The position numbers and the translations under genes are program-made. Positions 43,584 to 52,172 of a stretch of DNA of 64,000 nucleotides are shown here, piece after piece. This DNA is from Neobacillus sp. FSL H8-0543 (GTDB lineage: Bacteria > Bacillota > Bacilli > Bacillales > Cytobacillaceae), in assembly GCF_038592905.1 (NCBI RefSeq), contig NZ_CP151943.1, positions 1,088,001 to 1,152,000 on the forward strand, in the 5' to 3' direction. The notes under the pieces were generated by a model that saw nothing but the letters and a program-made list of their open reading frames with translations, was not told the origin of the DNA and searched no databases. Within the stretch, counting starts at the first letter, position 1. Each line of letters begins with the position of its first letter.

Positions 43584-44501
43584 TTAGGCCATTATTTTAT
43601 TTGAATCCCTGTGAGCGATTACCTTCCCAGGTAACCGTTCGGGATATTTCTTTTTACAATATCGCATTGTTTTTTCTCTTATCGAATCATCAGGAGAAGC
43701 TCTTACATATGAGGCTGTTGGATATTCCAGAAGCTTAAATACCATATAGGCACTTGTATTAATTATCATGGCAATATCGTTTACTTCCAGTTCCGGGAAG
43801 TTTTTAATAATATATTTAATCTTTCCAAGATCTTCTGGTGAGACAATTTTATGATTTATTATTTTTTCCTCTTTTTTTCTTATCTCACTTGGAAAGGATA
43901 AGTAATCTAAAATAATGTCATTATTGACTAAATAACTTTTTATTAAAGCCTGTCCTCTTCTAAGGATTTTTCTAATATTAACAAGTGTGACTTTGTATTC
44001 TTTCGAAATATCATTTAATTCTTTTTGGGAGAGCAACCAATCCATGTTTATTTTTTTATAAATTACCGGTTCTTCAAAAAGAGCTTCTTCAATCATTTTT
44101 CTTATATCCTTATCATCAATAAAAATACTGTTTTCATCAGAAATAGTTCCTTCTAGAGTTAATTCATCACCATCATCTTTAGAGTTATTAATTTGGGACT
44201 GTAAACTAATTGTACGCTGTTGAAGAAAGCGATTATTTTTCTTTGAGTAGTGTTTTACTATTTCGCTTCGAATCTTTTTAAATGCTATCTCCGCGAAATC
44301 TTCCTCACGATTTTCTTCAAAATACTGAATTGCTTCAGCAAATCCAAGATAAGACCACCCTTTTATTTCTTCCAAATCCGGGTCAAGGAATCTAAATTTA
44401 TTTGCAGAATAAATTACTATTTTTTGATATTTTAACACTATGTCATTTTTTTCTTCATTACTAAATGGAGGGAGTTTTTCATTATTTTTATTGCTACTCA
44501 A
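43584..44501 (-). CDS. Sigma-70-like phage regulator
   Basis: A 305-aa protein. The N-terminal part resembles sigma region 2 (IVLKYQKIVIYSANKFRFLDPDLEEIKGWSYLGFAEAIQYFEEN...FKKIRSEIVKHY). A middle region looks like sigma region 4 (LSQKELNDISKEYKVTLVNIRKILRRGQ). A second helix-turn-helix may follow near residue 240 (LEVNDIAMIINTSAYMVFKLL). It starts with TTG after GGAGG and probably controls late phage genes. Confidence 0.7.
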   Translation of the reverse strand: MSSNKNNEKLPPFSNEEKNDIVLKYQKIVIYSANKFRFLDPDLEEIKGWSYLGFAEAIQYFEENREEDFAEIAFKKIRSEIVKHYSKKNNRFLQQRTISLQSQINNSKDDGDELTLEGTISDENSIFIDDKDIRKMIEEALFEEPVIYKKINMDWLLSQKELNDISKEYKVTLVNIRKILRRGQALIKSYLVNNDIILDYLSFPSEIRKKEEKIINHKIVSPEDLGKIKYIIKNFPELEVNDIAMIINTSAYMVFKLLEYPTASYVRASPDDSIREKTMRYCKKKYPERLPGKVIAHRDSNKIMA

Positions 44502-44505
44502 AGTT

Positions 44506-45462
44506 TTATCCTCCCTTCCTACCCAACCAAGTCTTTACACCTTCGATTGAATTTTGTTTTCTCTGTTCATTTAGGAATTCTCCTCTCGCCAGCGGTGGAA
44601 CGGTTGAAGCTTCTTCTGGATTCCAACCTCGTCCTATACGGCTTTTGTAAGTTTCTCGTTTTATGCCATTTTTTATAGCCTTCTCCATCCATTCATTATC
44701 TTTCCTTTTACGATAAACGCGGTCTTTGCGATCTATCGGTTCTCGTGTTGCAGCATCTTGAAGGGACCATCCTTTTTTAACCCTATATAGAAAAGTAACA
44801 GGATTTATTTTATTACCTTTTGCTATATCAAGGTACTCATAATATTCTTTGGATCTTTTAATTTTCTTTACTGGAGGTATTGTAATAGCTTCTTGAATAG
44901 TCCATCCACTTCGATAAACGCGGATATTTACTGTTCCCTTACAAATCCCATTTTTTTCGGCTATTTCATAATGCTTTGGTGTAAGCTTAAAAAGGTTATT
45001 TTTATCTTTATTAATACGGTCATGTCTTATTTTCGTATATTCTGCAATTTCTTCTCTCGCTCGAGCAAGTGATTGTTCGTTTGTCATTGTTGGGGTAGTC
45101 GCTGCTTCTTCGGGGTCCCAAAATGATTCGTCCACCCTCTTACGGTATGTATCCTTTGAGACACCATATTCAGCTGCAATCTTAATCCATTCTTTATCTT
45201 TACGAGGCTTTCTAGGCTCAATTGGTGTTGAAGCTGCCTTTTCTGGTGTCCAACCTAATGTATCTACTCGATCAATATAAGCTTTCTTGGAGATATCATT
45301 CTCCTCTGCTTTTAGAATCCATTCTTCATCTGGACGAATCTTGCTATTTCCTACTAGAACGGTAGCTGCCTTTTCTGGGCTCCAACCTAATTTATTTACT
45401 CTGTCCCAAAACACTGATTTTTTTATATTGTTTTGTTCTGCAATTTTATTCCAACATTCCAT
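44506..45462 (-). CDS. Six-repeat protein, possible modular DNA-binding protein
   Basis: A 318-aa basic protein made of six degenerate repeats (near residues 2-37, 46-81, 90-125, 163-197, 210-245 and 262-297). The pattern is W-x3-A-x2-N-G-I-x4-Y-x2-R-V-x3-G-W-x2-E-x-A-A-T-x-P. Each unit looks like a helix-turn-helix-like pair of helices. A less ordered stretch separates repeats 3 and 4. AGGTG lies before its ATG. It is directly upstream of the sigma-like gene. The role is unknown. Confidence 0.7.
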   Translation of the reverse strand: MECWNKIAEQNNIKKSVFWDRVNKLGWSPEKAATVLVGNSKIRPDEEWILKAEENDISKKAYIDRVDTLGWTPEKAASTPIEPRKPRKDKEWIKIAAEYGVSKDTYRKRVDESFWDPEEAATTPTMTNEQSLARAREEIAEYTKIRHDRINKDKNNLFKLTPKHYEIAEKNGICKGTVNIRVYRSGWTIQEAITIPPVKKIKRSKEYYEYLDIAKGNKINPVTFLYRVKKGWSLQDAATREPIDRKDRVYRKRKDNEWMEKAIKNGIKRETYKSRIGRGWNPEEASTVPPLARGEFLNEQRKQNSIEGVKTWLGRKGG

Positions 45463-45480
45463 TTTAATCACCTATCTAAT

Positions 45481-45550
45481 AGCCTTTTTAGGGATTCGAA
45501 CCCCAGCTGCATGACGGAAATCAAACGTGCTTCCATTACACTAAAAAAGG
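45481..45550 (-). tRNA. Degenerate tRNA-Gly(UCC)-like gene
   Basis: The 70-nt element has a perfect seven-base acceptor stem (GCCTTTT/AAAAGGC), a four-base D stem (GTGT/GCAC) with GG in the loop, and a T arm (TGGGG-TTCGAAT-CCCTA). The anticodon arm TTTGA-TTTCCG-TCATG has a T-T mismatch and a six-base loop carrying TCC. CCA is not encoded. It may be decaying or it may work with altered decoding. Confidence 0.6.
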
Positions 45551-45609
45551 CATAGTAATAAAACATATAGAACGCCTACCACTTCCCGATAAAAAAGGAG
45601 GATGAATAA

Positions 45610-45678
45610 ATGGATGGTTTACAAAAACTTATATTTTTCCATCATTCGAGAAATGATAAACGCTCTATATGGTTATAA
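45610..45678 (+). CDS. Possible 22-aa peptide
   Basis: A short frame, MDGLQKLIFFHHSRNDKRSI, ends in WL. AAAGGAGGATGAATAA precedes its ATG, a stronger ribosome site than most genes here. No promoter was identified. It may be a regulatory peptide or chance. Confidence 0.3.
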   Translation: MDGLQKLIFFHHSRNDKRSIWL

Positions 45679-45718
45679 AATCCGGCCCTCCTAACCCTTC
45701 GCTTGGTCCGGCTGGTTG

Positions 45719-45738
45719 TGTCATGTTGTGGCATGACA
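45719..45738. repeat. Perfect seven-base inverted repeat
   Basis: TGTCATG and CATGACA are separated by six bases in a non-coding stretch; they may form an operator or RNA hairpin. Confidence 0.5.
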
Positions 45739-46052
45739 GCAGCGTTTTAAGACACTCGATTGAAATGCTATCAGCTGTACACTAACAGTTTCAATCCAGT
45801 ACCTTTTTTGCACACATCAACCACAACGTCCGTGTGCGGGTTTTCATTCGTCCTCTGTTCCCGGGATAAGGCCCATAACTGAACCCACAGATGAACGAAC
45901 TTTATGCACCTCTCGCCAACCTCTTCGTGCACTTGACTTCTCCTATATTCAGAAGCGCCCCCAACACAAAAAGACACCCCAATAAAGAGTGCCTTAAAAG
46001 AAAAATAAATTGATATATTCACAGTCAGCATGCATCAATATAAAAAGATGTA

Positions 46053-46235
46053 TCAAGAAAATAACTCTGTAAAAAAGATGGTTAAACCTTCTTTAGCTAT
46101 TTTATTTTTTACAGGATCTTTGCTAAAGCTAAAATTGATTTTTAGCTTCTCGTTAGATGTGTCAGTAAATATCACTTTCTCTTCATCTTCAGTGACTTCG
46201 TAAACTCTGTCGTTAAATAAAAGCTGATTACTCAT
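46053..46235 (-). CDS. Small hypothetical phage protein, 60 aa
   Basis: MSNQLLFNDRVYEVTEDEEK begins a compact acidic, beta-rich protein. GAGG lies about ten bases before the ATG. It follows the metalloprotease gene. No family is recognised. Confidence 0.55.
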   Translation of the reverse strand: MSNQLLFNDRVYEVTEDEEKVIFTDTSNEKLKINFSFSKDPVKNKIAKEGLTIFFTELFS

Positions 46236-46350
46236 CCCTCTTACCTCGATATCCTATTTTAATAACCCGTCTTGCCCATCTACCAATTCCGGCACCGCAA
46301 TAAAAAGCACCCGATTATGCGGATGCTAAATTAAATGTCTGTAAAAGTGT

Positions 46351-47343
46351 TTAAATTCCAACCCACAATCTATTACCTCCAATATCTTCTGGATAAACAT
46401 TGCAGGAATTCCAAAAATTAATGACTACCTTATTAATTGGTAACAAAGAATTGAATCCATTCCAATTTGGGTAGTTATCATAAAGAATAGTGAGTTGTTC
46501 TCCAAGTTCACTAAATGTTTGAGCAAAATATGTATCTTGTAACATAATATTTATCTCTTCCATAGTTTTTTCACATTCATCAAAAGGAAGCTCTATTGTA
46601 GTACCGTATAAACCCGCTGCTGTCCTTAACACATAGAATGAGTCATTATAAAAATTGACCCAAAAGTAATCCATATCTTTATCTGTTATGAACTTTTCTT
46701 TTAACTCAATTGTCCTTTTACTTAACCATTCAAGTGATTCCATTAAATGTTCTTTATCTAAGTTAGGTAAAGGGTATCTTCTTGAGGTCATCCTATAAGC
46801 GTAATACTCTTCCCAAGTGCTTAATGAAGTTGAAAATACCATTTTATTTAAAATATCCATCTGATTAGTTTCACTAAAATCAAGCATAGATTTTTGATGA
46901 TAATGGTCATTTACATGGCAGAATTCATGATATAAGGTATTTAACACCATGAAAAATTCATCCTTTGCTTCGTCAAATGCATTTCCATCAACCATTAGCA
47001 CGCCAATAATCCCAATTAATATCTCAGGCCTATAAAATATTACAATGTTTTTTTCATTGTCTTCAGTAATTATCGGCAAAGTAATAGCAAACCCGATAGC
47101 GACATCATTTTGTGTATGTCCTTCAATTAATTTATTTTCTTTTTGAAAGGTTAAAAGTTCATTAGTATAGTCATTTGGAAAATATATTTCTCTTAGCATA
47201 CTAATATTTAAGTGATCTTCCTTAGCAAAGAATTCAATAAGTGAATTAACATTATCTCTTAATCCTTCCTTGTTTTTTTCATCCAAAATATACCTTTGAC
47301 CTGCAATTACATATTCATCATGAAGATGTATCTTAATGTCCAT
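46351..47343 (-). CDS. Zinc-metalloprotease-like cargo protein (HExxH)
   Basis: A 330-aa protein. VLNTLYHEFCHVNDHYHQK contains an HExxH zinc motif. About 45 residues later STWEEYYAYRMTSRRYP offers a Glu for a gluzincin-like site. There is no signal peptide or membrane helix. The ATG at 47343 has GGAGG upstream. It is not a normal phage module member and may be lysogenic or defence cargo. It is not the ImmA type, which has a different context and spacing. Confidence 0.65.
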   Translation of the reverse strand: MDIKIHLHDEYVIAGQRYILDEKNKEGLRDNVNSLIEFFAKEDHLNISMLREIYFPNDYTNELLTFQKENKLIEGHTQNDVAIGFAITLPIITEDNEKNIVIFYRPEILIGIIGVLMVDGNAFDEAKDEFFMVLNTLYHEFCHVNDHYHQKSMLDFSETNQMDILNKMVFSTSLSTWEEYYAYRMTSRRYPLPNLDKEHLMESLEWLSKRTIELKEKFITDKDMDYFWVNFYNDSFYVLRTAAGLYGTTIELPFDECEKTMEEINIMLQDTYFAQTFSELGEQLTILYDNYPNWNGFNSLLPINKVVINFWNSCNVYPEDIGGNRLWVGI

Positions 47344-47670
47344 GCTTACCTCCACATTCTTTCGATATATATATTTTAACAAAAGAATGTTTATATCTGT
47401 TAGTAAATCTAGGAAAATAAGACGGTTTTTGACATATAAAAACAGCTTAAGGAACGTGGCAAGAATTAGCACTAATGTGTCGCCCTTTTTCAGGTCTCCT
47501 CTCTCAGCTCAATCAGCTGCTTTTATATATTAGCTACCACTTACTACGGCTTGTAGCAAACCGCTGCGATCCAAACCTTTAACCGTTGCAGTCACTGTCG
47601 TCCCTGGAGGTGCTGTACCAAATCAGCTTGAAGGGTATGAGCGACAGCTAGACTATAAAGACTTGCAATA

Positions 47671-47704
47671 TAAAAACGTCTTTCCTATGTGAAAGACGTT
47701 CTTT
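47671..47704. terminator. Terminator-like hairpin
   Basis: AAAACGTCTTTC and GAAAGACGTTCTTTT pair, with a T-rich tail on the plus strand. No clear gene precedes it. Confidence 0.5.
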
Positions 47705-47794
47705 TGATTAATTTATGTGTTACCCTTATTATACAATTCCTAATCAATAAGAATCAAAAAACGTCTTATTTGTCCATTCTGTCAGAAGTGTAAG

Positions 47795-47970
47795 CTATCT
47801 TAAATCAAAAGGTACTTGGTTTTCTACAATCACTTCAACTTCTTCTGGACTGTATTTATCTGGAGTTAGATTATTAATGATATTCAGGCTATCAGCTGGG
47901 CTAATGGGAAATTCAGAAGCAACCAAACGTTTCTTTTGTACTAATTTCTCTAAATTGAATCAATTTTTCC
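47795..47970 (-). pseudogene. Phage gene remnant
   Basis: A minus-strand frame encodes EKLVQKKRLVASEFPISPAD and later TPDKYSPEEVEVIVENQVPF, ending at a stop at 47795. It has the look of a real small phage protein, but there is no start codon in frame after the upstream stop. A TTG after GGGGTGG is in another frame, suggesting a frameshift. Confidence 0.35.
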
Positions 47971-48090
47971 ACCCCTTAGTTTTGTCATCTTTGTTTCCAA
48001 AAACTTTCATTCATTAGAATTCTTTTCCTTTAATTCTCATAAGATTAATATGGGAGCCACGCGTATCGTCTCTTAAGGAGATGATGCCTA

Positions 48091-48183
48091 TTGGAATTAT
48101 TCATGTGCATAATTGTGCTTCTTGATTTTCTGTTAGCTGCCTATATAGCAAAAGATGAAATTAAAAAATTGTTTAGGAAATGA
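48091..48183 (+). CDS. Possible 30-aa membrane peptide
   Basis: A TTG-started frame: a hydrophobic segment LELFMCIIVLLDFLLAAYIA followed by the charged tail KDEIKKLFRK. TAAGGAG lies about ten bases upstream. The single helix with a basic end resembles type I toxins or small phage membrane peptides. A shorter reading from the ATG at codon 5 is possible. Confidence 0.35.
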   Translation: MELFMCIIVLLDFLLAAYIAKDEIKKLFRK

Positions 48184-48474
48184 AGCAATATTTAAGGCTC
48201 CCTAGATTCAAAAAATAAGATACGCGGGCCGGATCCTCTCCTTTCAAATGGGGTTCCGGGTCGCTTTAAAGATAAATAACTTGATATATGGTGTAAGGCA
48301 TTGAAAAAATGCTGTTTTTCACATAAATTAAGTGTATTTATCAACTTTTTTTATTTGTTAAAATTTATAAATACCTTTACATCAAGCACTTTTATGTTTC
48401 AAAAGAAATTAATTAAACATTAACATTACAACTCTTGAGCTTTCTTTTTAAAAATAGTTTCATCAAAGAAATTT

Positions 48475-49131
48475 TTATCCCTTCAATTCCTCCTCATAAA
48501 GCACCCAAGCCATCTTTTTAACTATTAATCTTTTAATCTCATTTAACCTTGTCCTAGAAATGCCAACATGCCGAGCAACCATATTCATGCGAACACCATC
48601 TAAAATACATTCAAGAACAGTACGCTCTTTATCATCTGTAATTTGATTGGCTGCATGATTTATTCTTTCCATCTTTTGTTCTAATTTCTTTAGCCTTTGC
48701 CATTGTCTATCGAACCGTTGCTCAGAAATTGACATAGATGAAAGCTTTAGACCTTGTCCCTGTGGCATGCCTGCTTCATCACCGTATATTGCCGTTAATC
48801 TACTTGAAGGTCCAAATGTCTTAATCGCCTCGTTCAAATCCTTTTTAAGGCGTTCAATCTCTCGAAACATCCAGTGATAACTGTGTAAATCTTCTTCCGT
48901 TTTTTGAACAATTTCGATGGCCGGTTCTAAATCAGTAAAGGCTAGTTGTCCTTCATCATCTTTAAAAGAATCAGTAGTTTGTCGGGTCCATTGTTCACAG
49001 GAAGCAATTTCTCCGATACTCTTATTATGAATGCGGCATATGCTCTTTTCCCCCCACAGACTACCTGGACAATTGATACATACTGTTTCGAATAGTTCAG
49101 CATTAGGCATCGATCGATTTTGTTTCAACAC
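48475..49131 (-). CDS. Phage late-transcription regulator (sigma region 4-like)
   Basis: A 218-aa protein. The N-terminus has a Cys cluster (CINCPGSLWGEKSICRIHNK) that may bind zinc. The middle is helical, and the C-terminus is a helix-turn-helix (DGVRMNMVARHVGISRTRLNEIKRLIVKKMA). The layout resembles ArpU/RinA-type activators. GTG at 49131 is five bases after GGAGG. It follows the replication genes, as these activators do. Confidence 0.65.
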   Translation of the reverse strand: MLKQNRSMPNAELFETVCINCPGSLWGEKSICRIHNKSIGEIASCEQWTRQTTDSFKDDEGQLAFTDLEPAIEIVQKTEEDLHSYHWMFREIERLKKDLNEAIKTFGPSSRLTAIYGDEAGMPQGQGLKLSSMSISEQRFDRQWQRLKKLEQKMERINHAANQITDDKERTVLECILDGVRMNMVARHVGISRTRLNEIKRLIVKKMAWVLYEEELKG

Positions 49132-49170
49132 GGACACCTCCTATTTTAAATGATCTTCATAATTACTTAT

Positions 49171-49659
49171 TTAGCTGATTTGACTATTTTCTCTTTCAAA
49201 CTCGATGTTATCGCAAAGCATATCGATTCGAGGAAACTCTGTTTTTTCTAATTGCTCAATGCAGCCTTCTTCAATTTGATTAATACAATAAACGTGTCCA
49301 AGTAATCTTGAAGCTATAACTTCATTTCTAATTGACTGATCTTCCAGTAAGGTATTGGTAACGGATAACAACATTTCTTTAAGAGTTACAACTAACTGCC
49401 AGTGTGAAAAGCTTTTTACTGATATTTCTTCAGGTATTGTGACAGAAAGGAAATCTTCTGTTAATTGACATAACAAACGATGATCTTTTATTGTATTTTC
49501 ACGAAAATCTCCTTCTAAAGCATTAACATTCTTTACAGTTTTCAATATATCCCATGCTATTAATTCACGAGGAGTTACATGATCCGTAACTAAGATTTTT
49601 ACCAAATTTAAAATATTACTTTTGACCTCGGATATTTGCTGCCATGTTTTCAAGTTCAT
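49171..49659 (-). CDS. Hypothetical phage protein, 162 aa
   Basis: An all-helical protein with no recognised motif; GGAGGAG is spaced normally before the ATG. It sits between the helicase loader and the late regulator. Confidence 0.6.
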   Translation of the reverse strand: MNLKTWQQISEVKSNILNLVKILVTDHVTPRELIAWDILKTVKNVNALEGDFRENTIKDHRLLCQLTEDFLSVTIPEEISVKSFSHWQLVVTLKEMLLSVTNTLLEDQSIRNEVIASRLLGHVYCINQIEEGCIEQLEKTEFPRIDMLCDNIEFERENSQIS

Positions 49660-49689
49660 GTCTCATTCTCCTCCTACAATATTAGTTTA

Positions 49690-50529
49690 TTATTTAAAAT
49701 CTCTTAATCTATAATCTTTACCGAACATCTTTACAACAAAGGTATCTTCCATCATTCTGGAGAAATTGCGGCCGCCTAATCTCTGTTGCAATTCCACTAC
49801 ATCATAATTTGTTGTATAAATGGTGTGTTTCCCAATCCTGTTATCAATGATCTCAAAGATCTTGCTAGTAGCCCACGTCTGCTCGTTAAGGTCATTAGAT
49901 GGTTTAGATTGTTCAGAACCAATGTCATCCAAGACTAGTAAAGAAACTCGACTCAACTGATTAATGATCTCGTTTTCCGTCTCTTTACTGCCGTAATTGT
50001 AGGTGGACCGCAATTTTGTTAAAAGTTTTGGTGTTGAAATAAATAATGCAGACATATACTCTTTATGCATAACTTCTTTGGCGATGGATACAGCCAGATG
50101 ACTTTTCCCAGTTCCGTAATTTCCGATTAATAATAGATTACGAGACTTGTCCAAATCGAAAGTACAAACGTATCGTTTGCAGACAGCTTTAGCCTTTGTT
50201 AATTGTTCAGTTGTAGGCTGATATGATTCAAAACTAGCTTGCTTCAATTTATCGTTAACCAATGATTCGCGATTAAAACTTTTTAGATGTTCCTTTAATA
50301 GTTCTTTTTTATGTTCTTGTTGGTATTCTAATTCTTGTTCTTTCTCATAACATTTATTGCAATGTTCTAATTTAATATCGCGTTCTCTACCAGCAATTCC
50401 AGCTTTAATATGAGATTCATACTCATTTCCACATTTACAAATAGATGTTTCTAATACTTGCCTTTTAAAAATCAGGTTCTCGCTCTTTATCGAAGTCATA
50501 TCCTTTGTAAATTGATTCGCTGCTTCCAT
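49690..50529 (-). CDS. DnaC-like helicase loader ATPase
   Basis: A 279-aa AAA+ protein. An N-terminal zinc-binding part (ICKCGNEYES...EHCNKCYEKE) precedes Walker A LIGNYGTGKSHLAVSI and Walker B LLVLDDIGSE; a sensor motif lies in HTIYTTNYDVVELQQRLGGRNFSRM. It loads the replicative helicase on phage DNA. It overlaps the replisome organiser by 65 bases; an ATG at 50499 is possible. Confidence 0.88.
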   Translation of the reverse strand: MEAANQFTKDMTSIKSENLIFKRQVLETSICKCGNEYESHIKAGIAGRERDIKLEHCNKCYEKEQELEYQQEHKKELLKEHLKSFNRESLVNDKLKQASFESYQPTTEQLTKAKAVCKRYVCTFDLDKSRNLLLIGNYGTGKSHLAVSIAKEVMHKEYMSALFISTPKLLTKLRSTYNYGSKETENEIINQLSRVSLLVLDDIGSEQSKPSNDLNEQTWATSKIFEIIDNRIGKHTIYTTNYDVVELQQRLGGRNFSRMMEDTFVVKMFGKDYRLRDFK

Positions 50530-51322
50530 TTTGTTTCACTTCCTTTTGGTTAAGATAAGATTCGAATTTTGTGCCGAACAATGTTTCTGGTCTCAGGTAT
50601 TTGCACATTTCTTTACTGTTAATCCATTCAGCAGTTTTTTTGTTAATAACGGTTTTAAAATCTTCAAGAGCAAAGCCTTCGTTCCAACGTGCTGTAATTA
50701 GATCTTTAGTTTTTTTAGTAGAAGCTTTATAGCTTGTTTTTGCATGATCATTTAAATAAGCAATAATCTCGGAAAAAGGGATACTATATTTCTCTTCTTT
50801 ACTTTTCTTTACTTTACTTTCCTTTACTTTACTTTGGGGATTACTGTTATCATTTTCTTCATTAATATCAACATTAACTCTGACATTGTCATTGTTAATA
50901 TAGACGATTCTTATTTTACTGGTACCTAGATGGCTATTTGGGTCCACCAGAAGATAATCTTTATTTAGAACAATCTCTTTTCGCCGTCCGATTGCTTCAA
51001 GATAACGTTTTTGAATCCCCAAAGAAGTTAGTATACTGTACTTAGAATATGTTTCTTTGTTAAACAATTCCCACTCTAAACAGTGATTAACGATTGCATT
51101 TAATAAGTTAATGTCAACATTAATTCTTCTTGAGAAAAGTAATTGTTCTTTTTCTGTCCACTCATAGAAATAACTATTCTTGTAAATCTTCATTAGCAAT
51201 TTAATCACTACTGCGAACCCTTCTAGCCCATACTTAGCCTCAATCAATGCAATCTTATCGTCCTGGTCAATATCAACATCAAGAGGAAAGTAATCAAGGC
51301 CTTCCTTCTTAGGTCTTGCCAT
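50465..51322 (-). CDS. Phage replisome organiser, DUF4373-like
   Basis: A 285-aa protein. The N-terminus MARPKKEGLDYFPLDVDIDQ with LIEAKYGLEGFAVVIKLLMKIYKNSYFY is typical of the Lin1244/Lin1753-like domain. A low-complexity Lys/Ser linker leads to a DnaD-like C-terminal part (IAYLNDHAKTSYKAST). It binds the phage origin and recruits the loader encoded next. Confidence 0.85.
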   Translation of the reverse strand: MARPKKEGLDYFPLDVDIDQDDKIALIEAKYGLEGFAVVIKLLMKIYKNSYFYEWTEKEQLLFSRRINVDINLLNAIVNHCLEWELFNKETYSKYSILTSLGIQKRYLEAIGRRKEIVLNKDYLLVDPNSHLGTSKIRIVYINNDNVRVNVDINEENDNSNPQSKVKESKVKKSKEEKYSIPFSEIIAYLNDHAKTSYKASTKKTKDLITARWNEGFALEDFKTVINKKTAEWINSKEMCKYLRPETLFGTKFESYLNQKEVKQNGSSESIYKGYDFDKEREPDF

Positions 51323-51334
51323 GTTACACACCCA

Positions 51335-51580
51335 CTATCCAACCGTTTTTAATTGGTTAACTAACATTCTTAACATCACATGAGCATCTTCTTCTTCTAA
51401 CAGATCCCCTATATACATTTTGTAATCTTGGCCAGCCATTCCATAGGTACAGACAATGTGTAATTCTTCTTTTTCTGCTATATACAAAACTCCGACATTT
51501 GCAATCTGTTTCAGCGTAAAATAATCTCTTACCAAATTAATAATCATATTGATTTTCAAATACTCGAAATTAACTACCAT
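51335..51580 (-). CDS. Hypothetical phage protein, 81 aa
   Basis: MVVNFEYLKINMIINLVRDY starts the protein; AAAGGAGAG lies before the ATG. It has alternating strands and helices. A longer in-frame start is not supported. No family is recognised. Confidence 0.6.
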   Translation of the reverse strand: MVVNFEYLKINMIINLVRDYFTLKQIANVGVLYIAEKEELHIVCTYGMAGQDYKMYIGDLLEEEDAHVMLRMLVNQLKTVG

Positions 51581-51697
51581 AAAGAACTCTCCTTTATTAA
51601 TTTCATTTACAACAAGGAGGACGAAAATCATCCCCCTTACCTAAATTGCCGAAAACGATCTCTGATGGTACAATGACCTTGAAATATGTTTAAAAAG

Positions 51698-52057
51698 TTA
51701 TTTATCTGCAGCTGGTGTTCGAGCACTGGCTGCCTTTTTCTGTTCACCCCCCTCTCCTACTTCATCCATGGAATCGGATTCCCAGTTGAAAATTTTATGG
51801 ACAGCTTCGTCTCTTGATAAATTACCAGTTGCATAATCAAAAGCGAATGCCAAATACTTATCGGCTGCAAACACTCCGCGTTCCTCTTTTGGCATGCCGC
51901 AAAATATCTTAATCGCATTAAAAATCTCGTTTTCTAAAGAACTAATCGTTTTAAAATCAGCCCCACCTGTCGGAAATAGGTTTGCTGTGTGAAAAGCAAT
52001 TTTTAACATCTCAAGTAGTTGGCTAATAACAATTTTCTTAACTTCATCTTGAAGCAT
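51698..52057 (-). CDS. Hypothetical phage protein, 119 aa
   Basis: A helical protein with a charged, Gly-rich C-terminus (EVGEGGEQKKAASARTP). The ATG at 52057 is seven bases after GAGGT and overlaps the end of the 42-aa gene. No family is recognised. Confidence 0.6.
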   Translation of the reverse strand: MLQDEVKKIVISQLLEMLKIAFHTANLFPTGGADFKTISSLENEIFNAIKIFCGMPKEERGVFAADKYLAFAFDYATGNLSRDEAVHKIFNWESDSMDEVGEGGEQKKAASARTPAADK

Positions 52058-52172
52058 TCGATACACCTCTTCTCAAAATATTTTGCACAATTATTCTAGC
52101 CGCCTCTTCTGAACATCCATGTGCCAATGCAACGAGCTTAAGCGCGTCAACTGATTTATTATTTTTGGACAT
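52044..52172 (-). CDS. Small phage protein, 42 aa
   Basis: MSKNNKSVDALKLVALAHGC to GVSNASR. GAAAGGAGTGG precedes its ATG. It overlaps both neighbours by 14 bases, typical of early phage operons. The helical HGCSEEAARIIVQNILRR may be a small DNA- or protein-binding helix. No family is recognised. Confidence 0.6.
   Translation of the reverse strand: MSKNNKSVDALKLVALAHGCSEEAARIIVQNILRRGVSNASR

Larger units (their letters stand above)
45551..46052. other. 502-bp stretch with little coding evidence
   Basis: This gap holds a 22-codon frame at 45610-45678 (plus strand), a perfect inverted repeat TGTCATG/CATGACA at 45719-45738, and no convincing larger gene. An 86-codon minus-strand frame at 45771-46031 lacks a ribosome site and is not called. 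Confidence 0.5.
47344..48474. other. 1.1-kb stretch with few genes
   Basis: It contains a hairpin (47671-47704), a gene remnant (47795-47970), and a possible 30-aa membrane peptide (48091-48183). There is a GC-rich hairpin at 48229-48275 (GGCCGGATCC with GGTTCCGG). The rest shows no gene I can support. Such a gap is unusual within a phage genome and may mark decay or recent exchange. Confidence 0.5.

Noticed and set aside
45771..46031. 86-codon minus-strand frame in the prophage gap
   Set aside because: No ribosome site and no protein-like composition; treated as non-coding.
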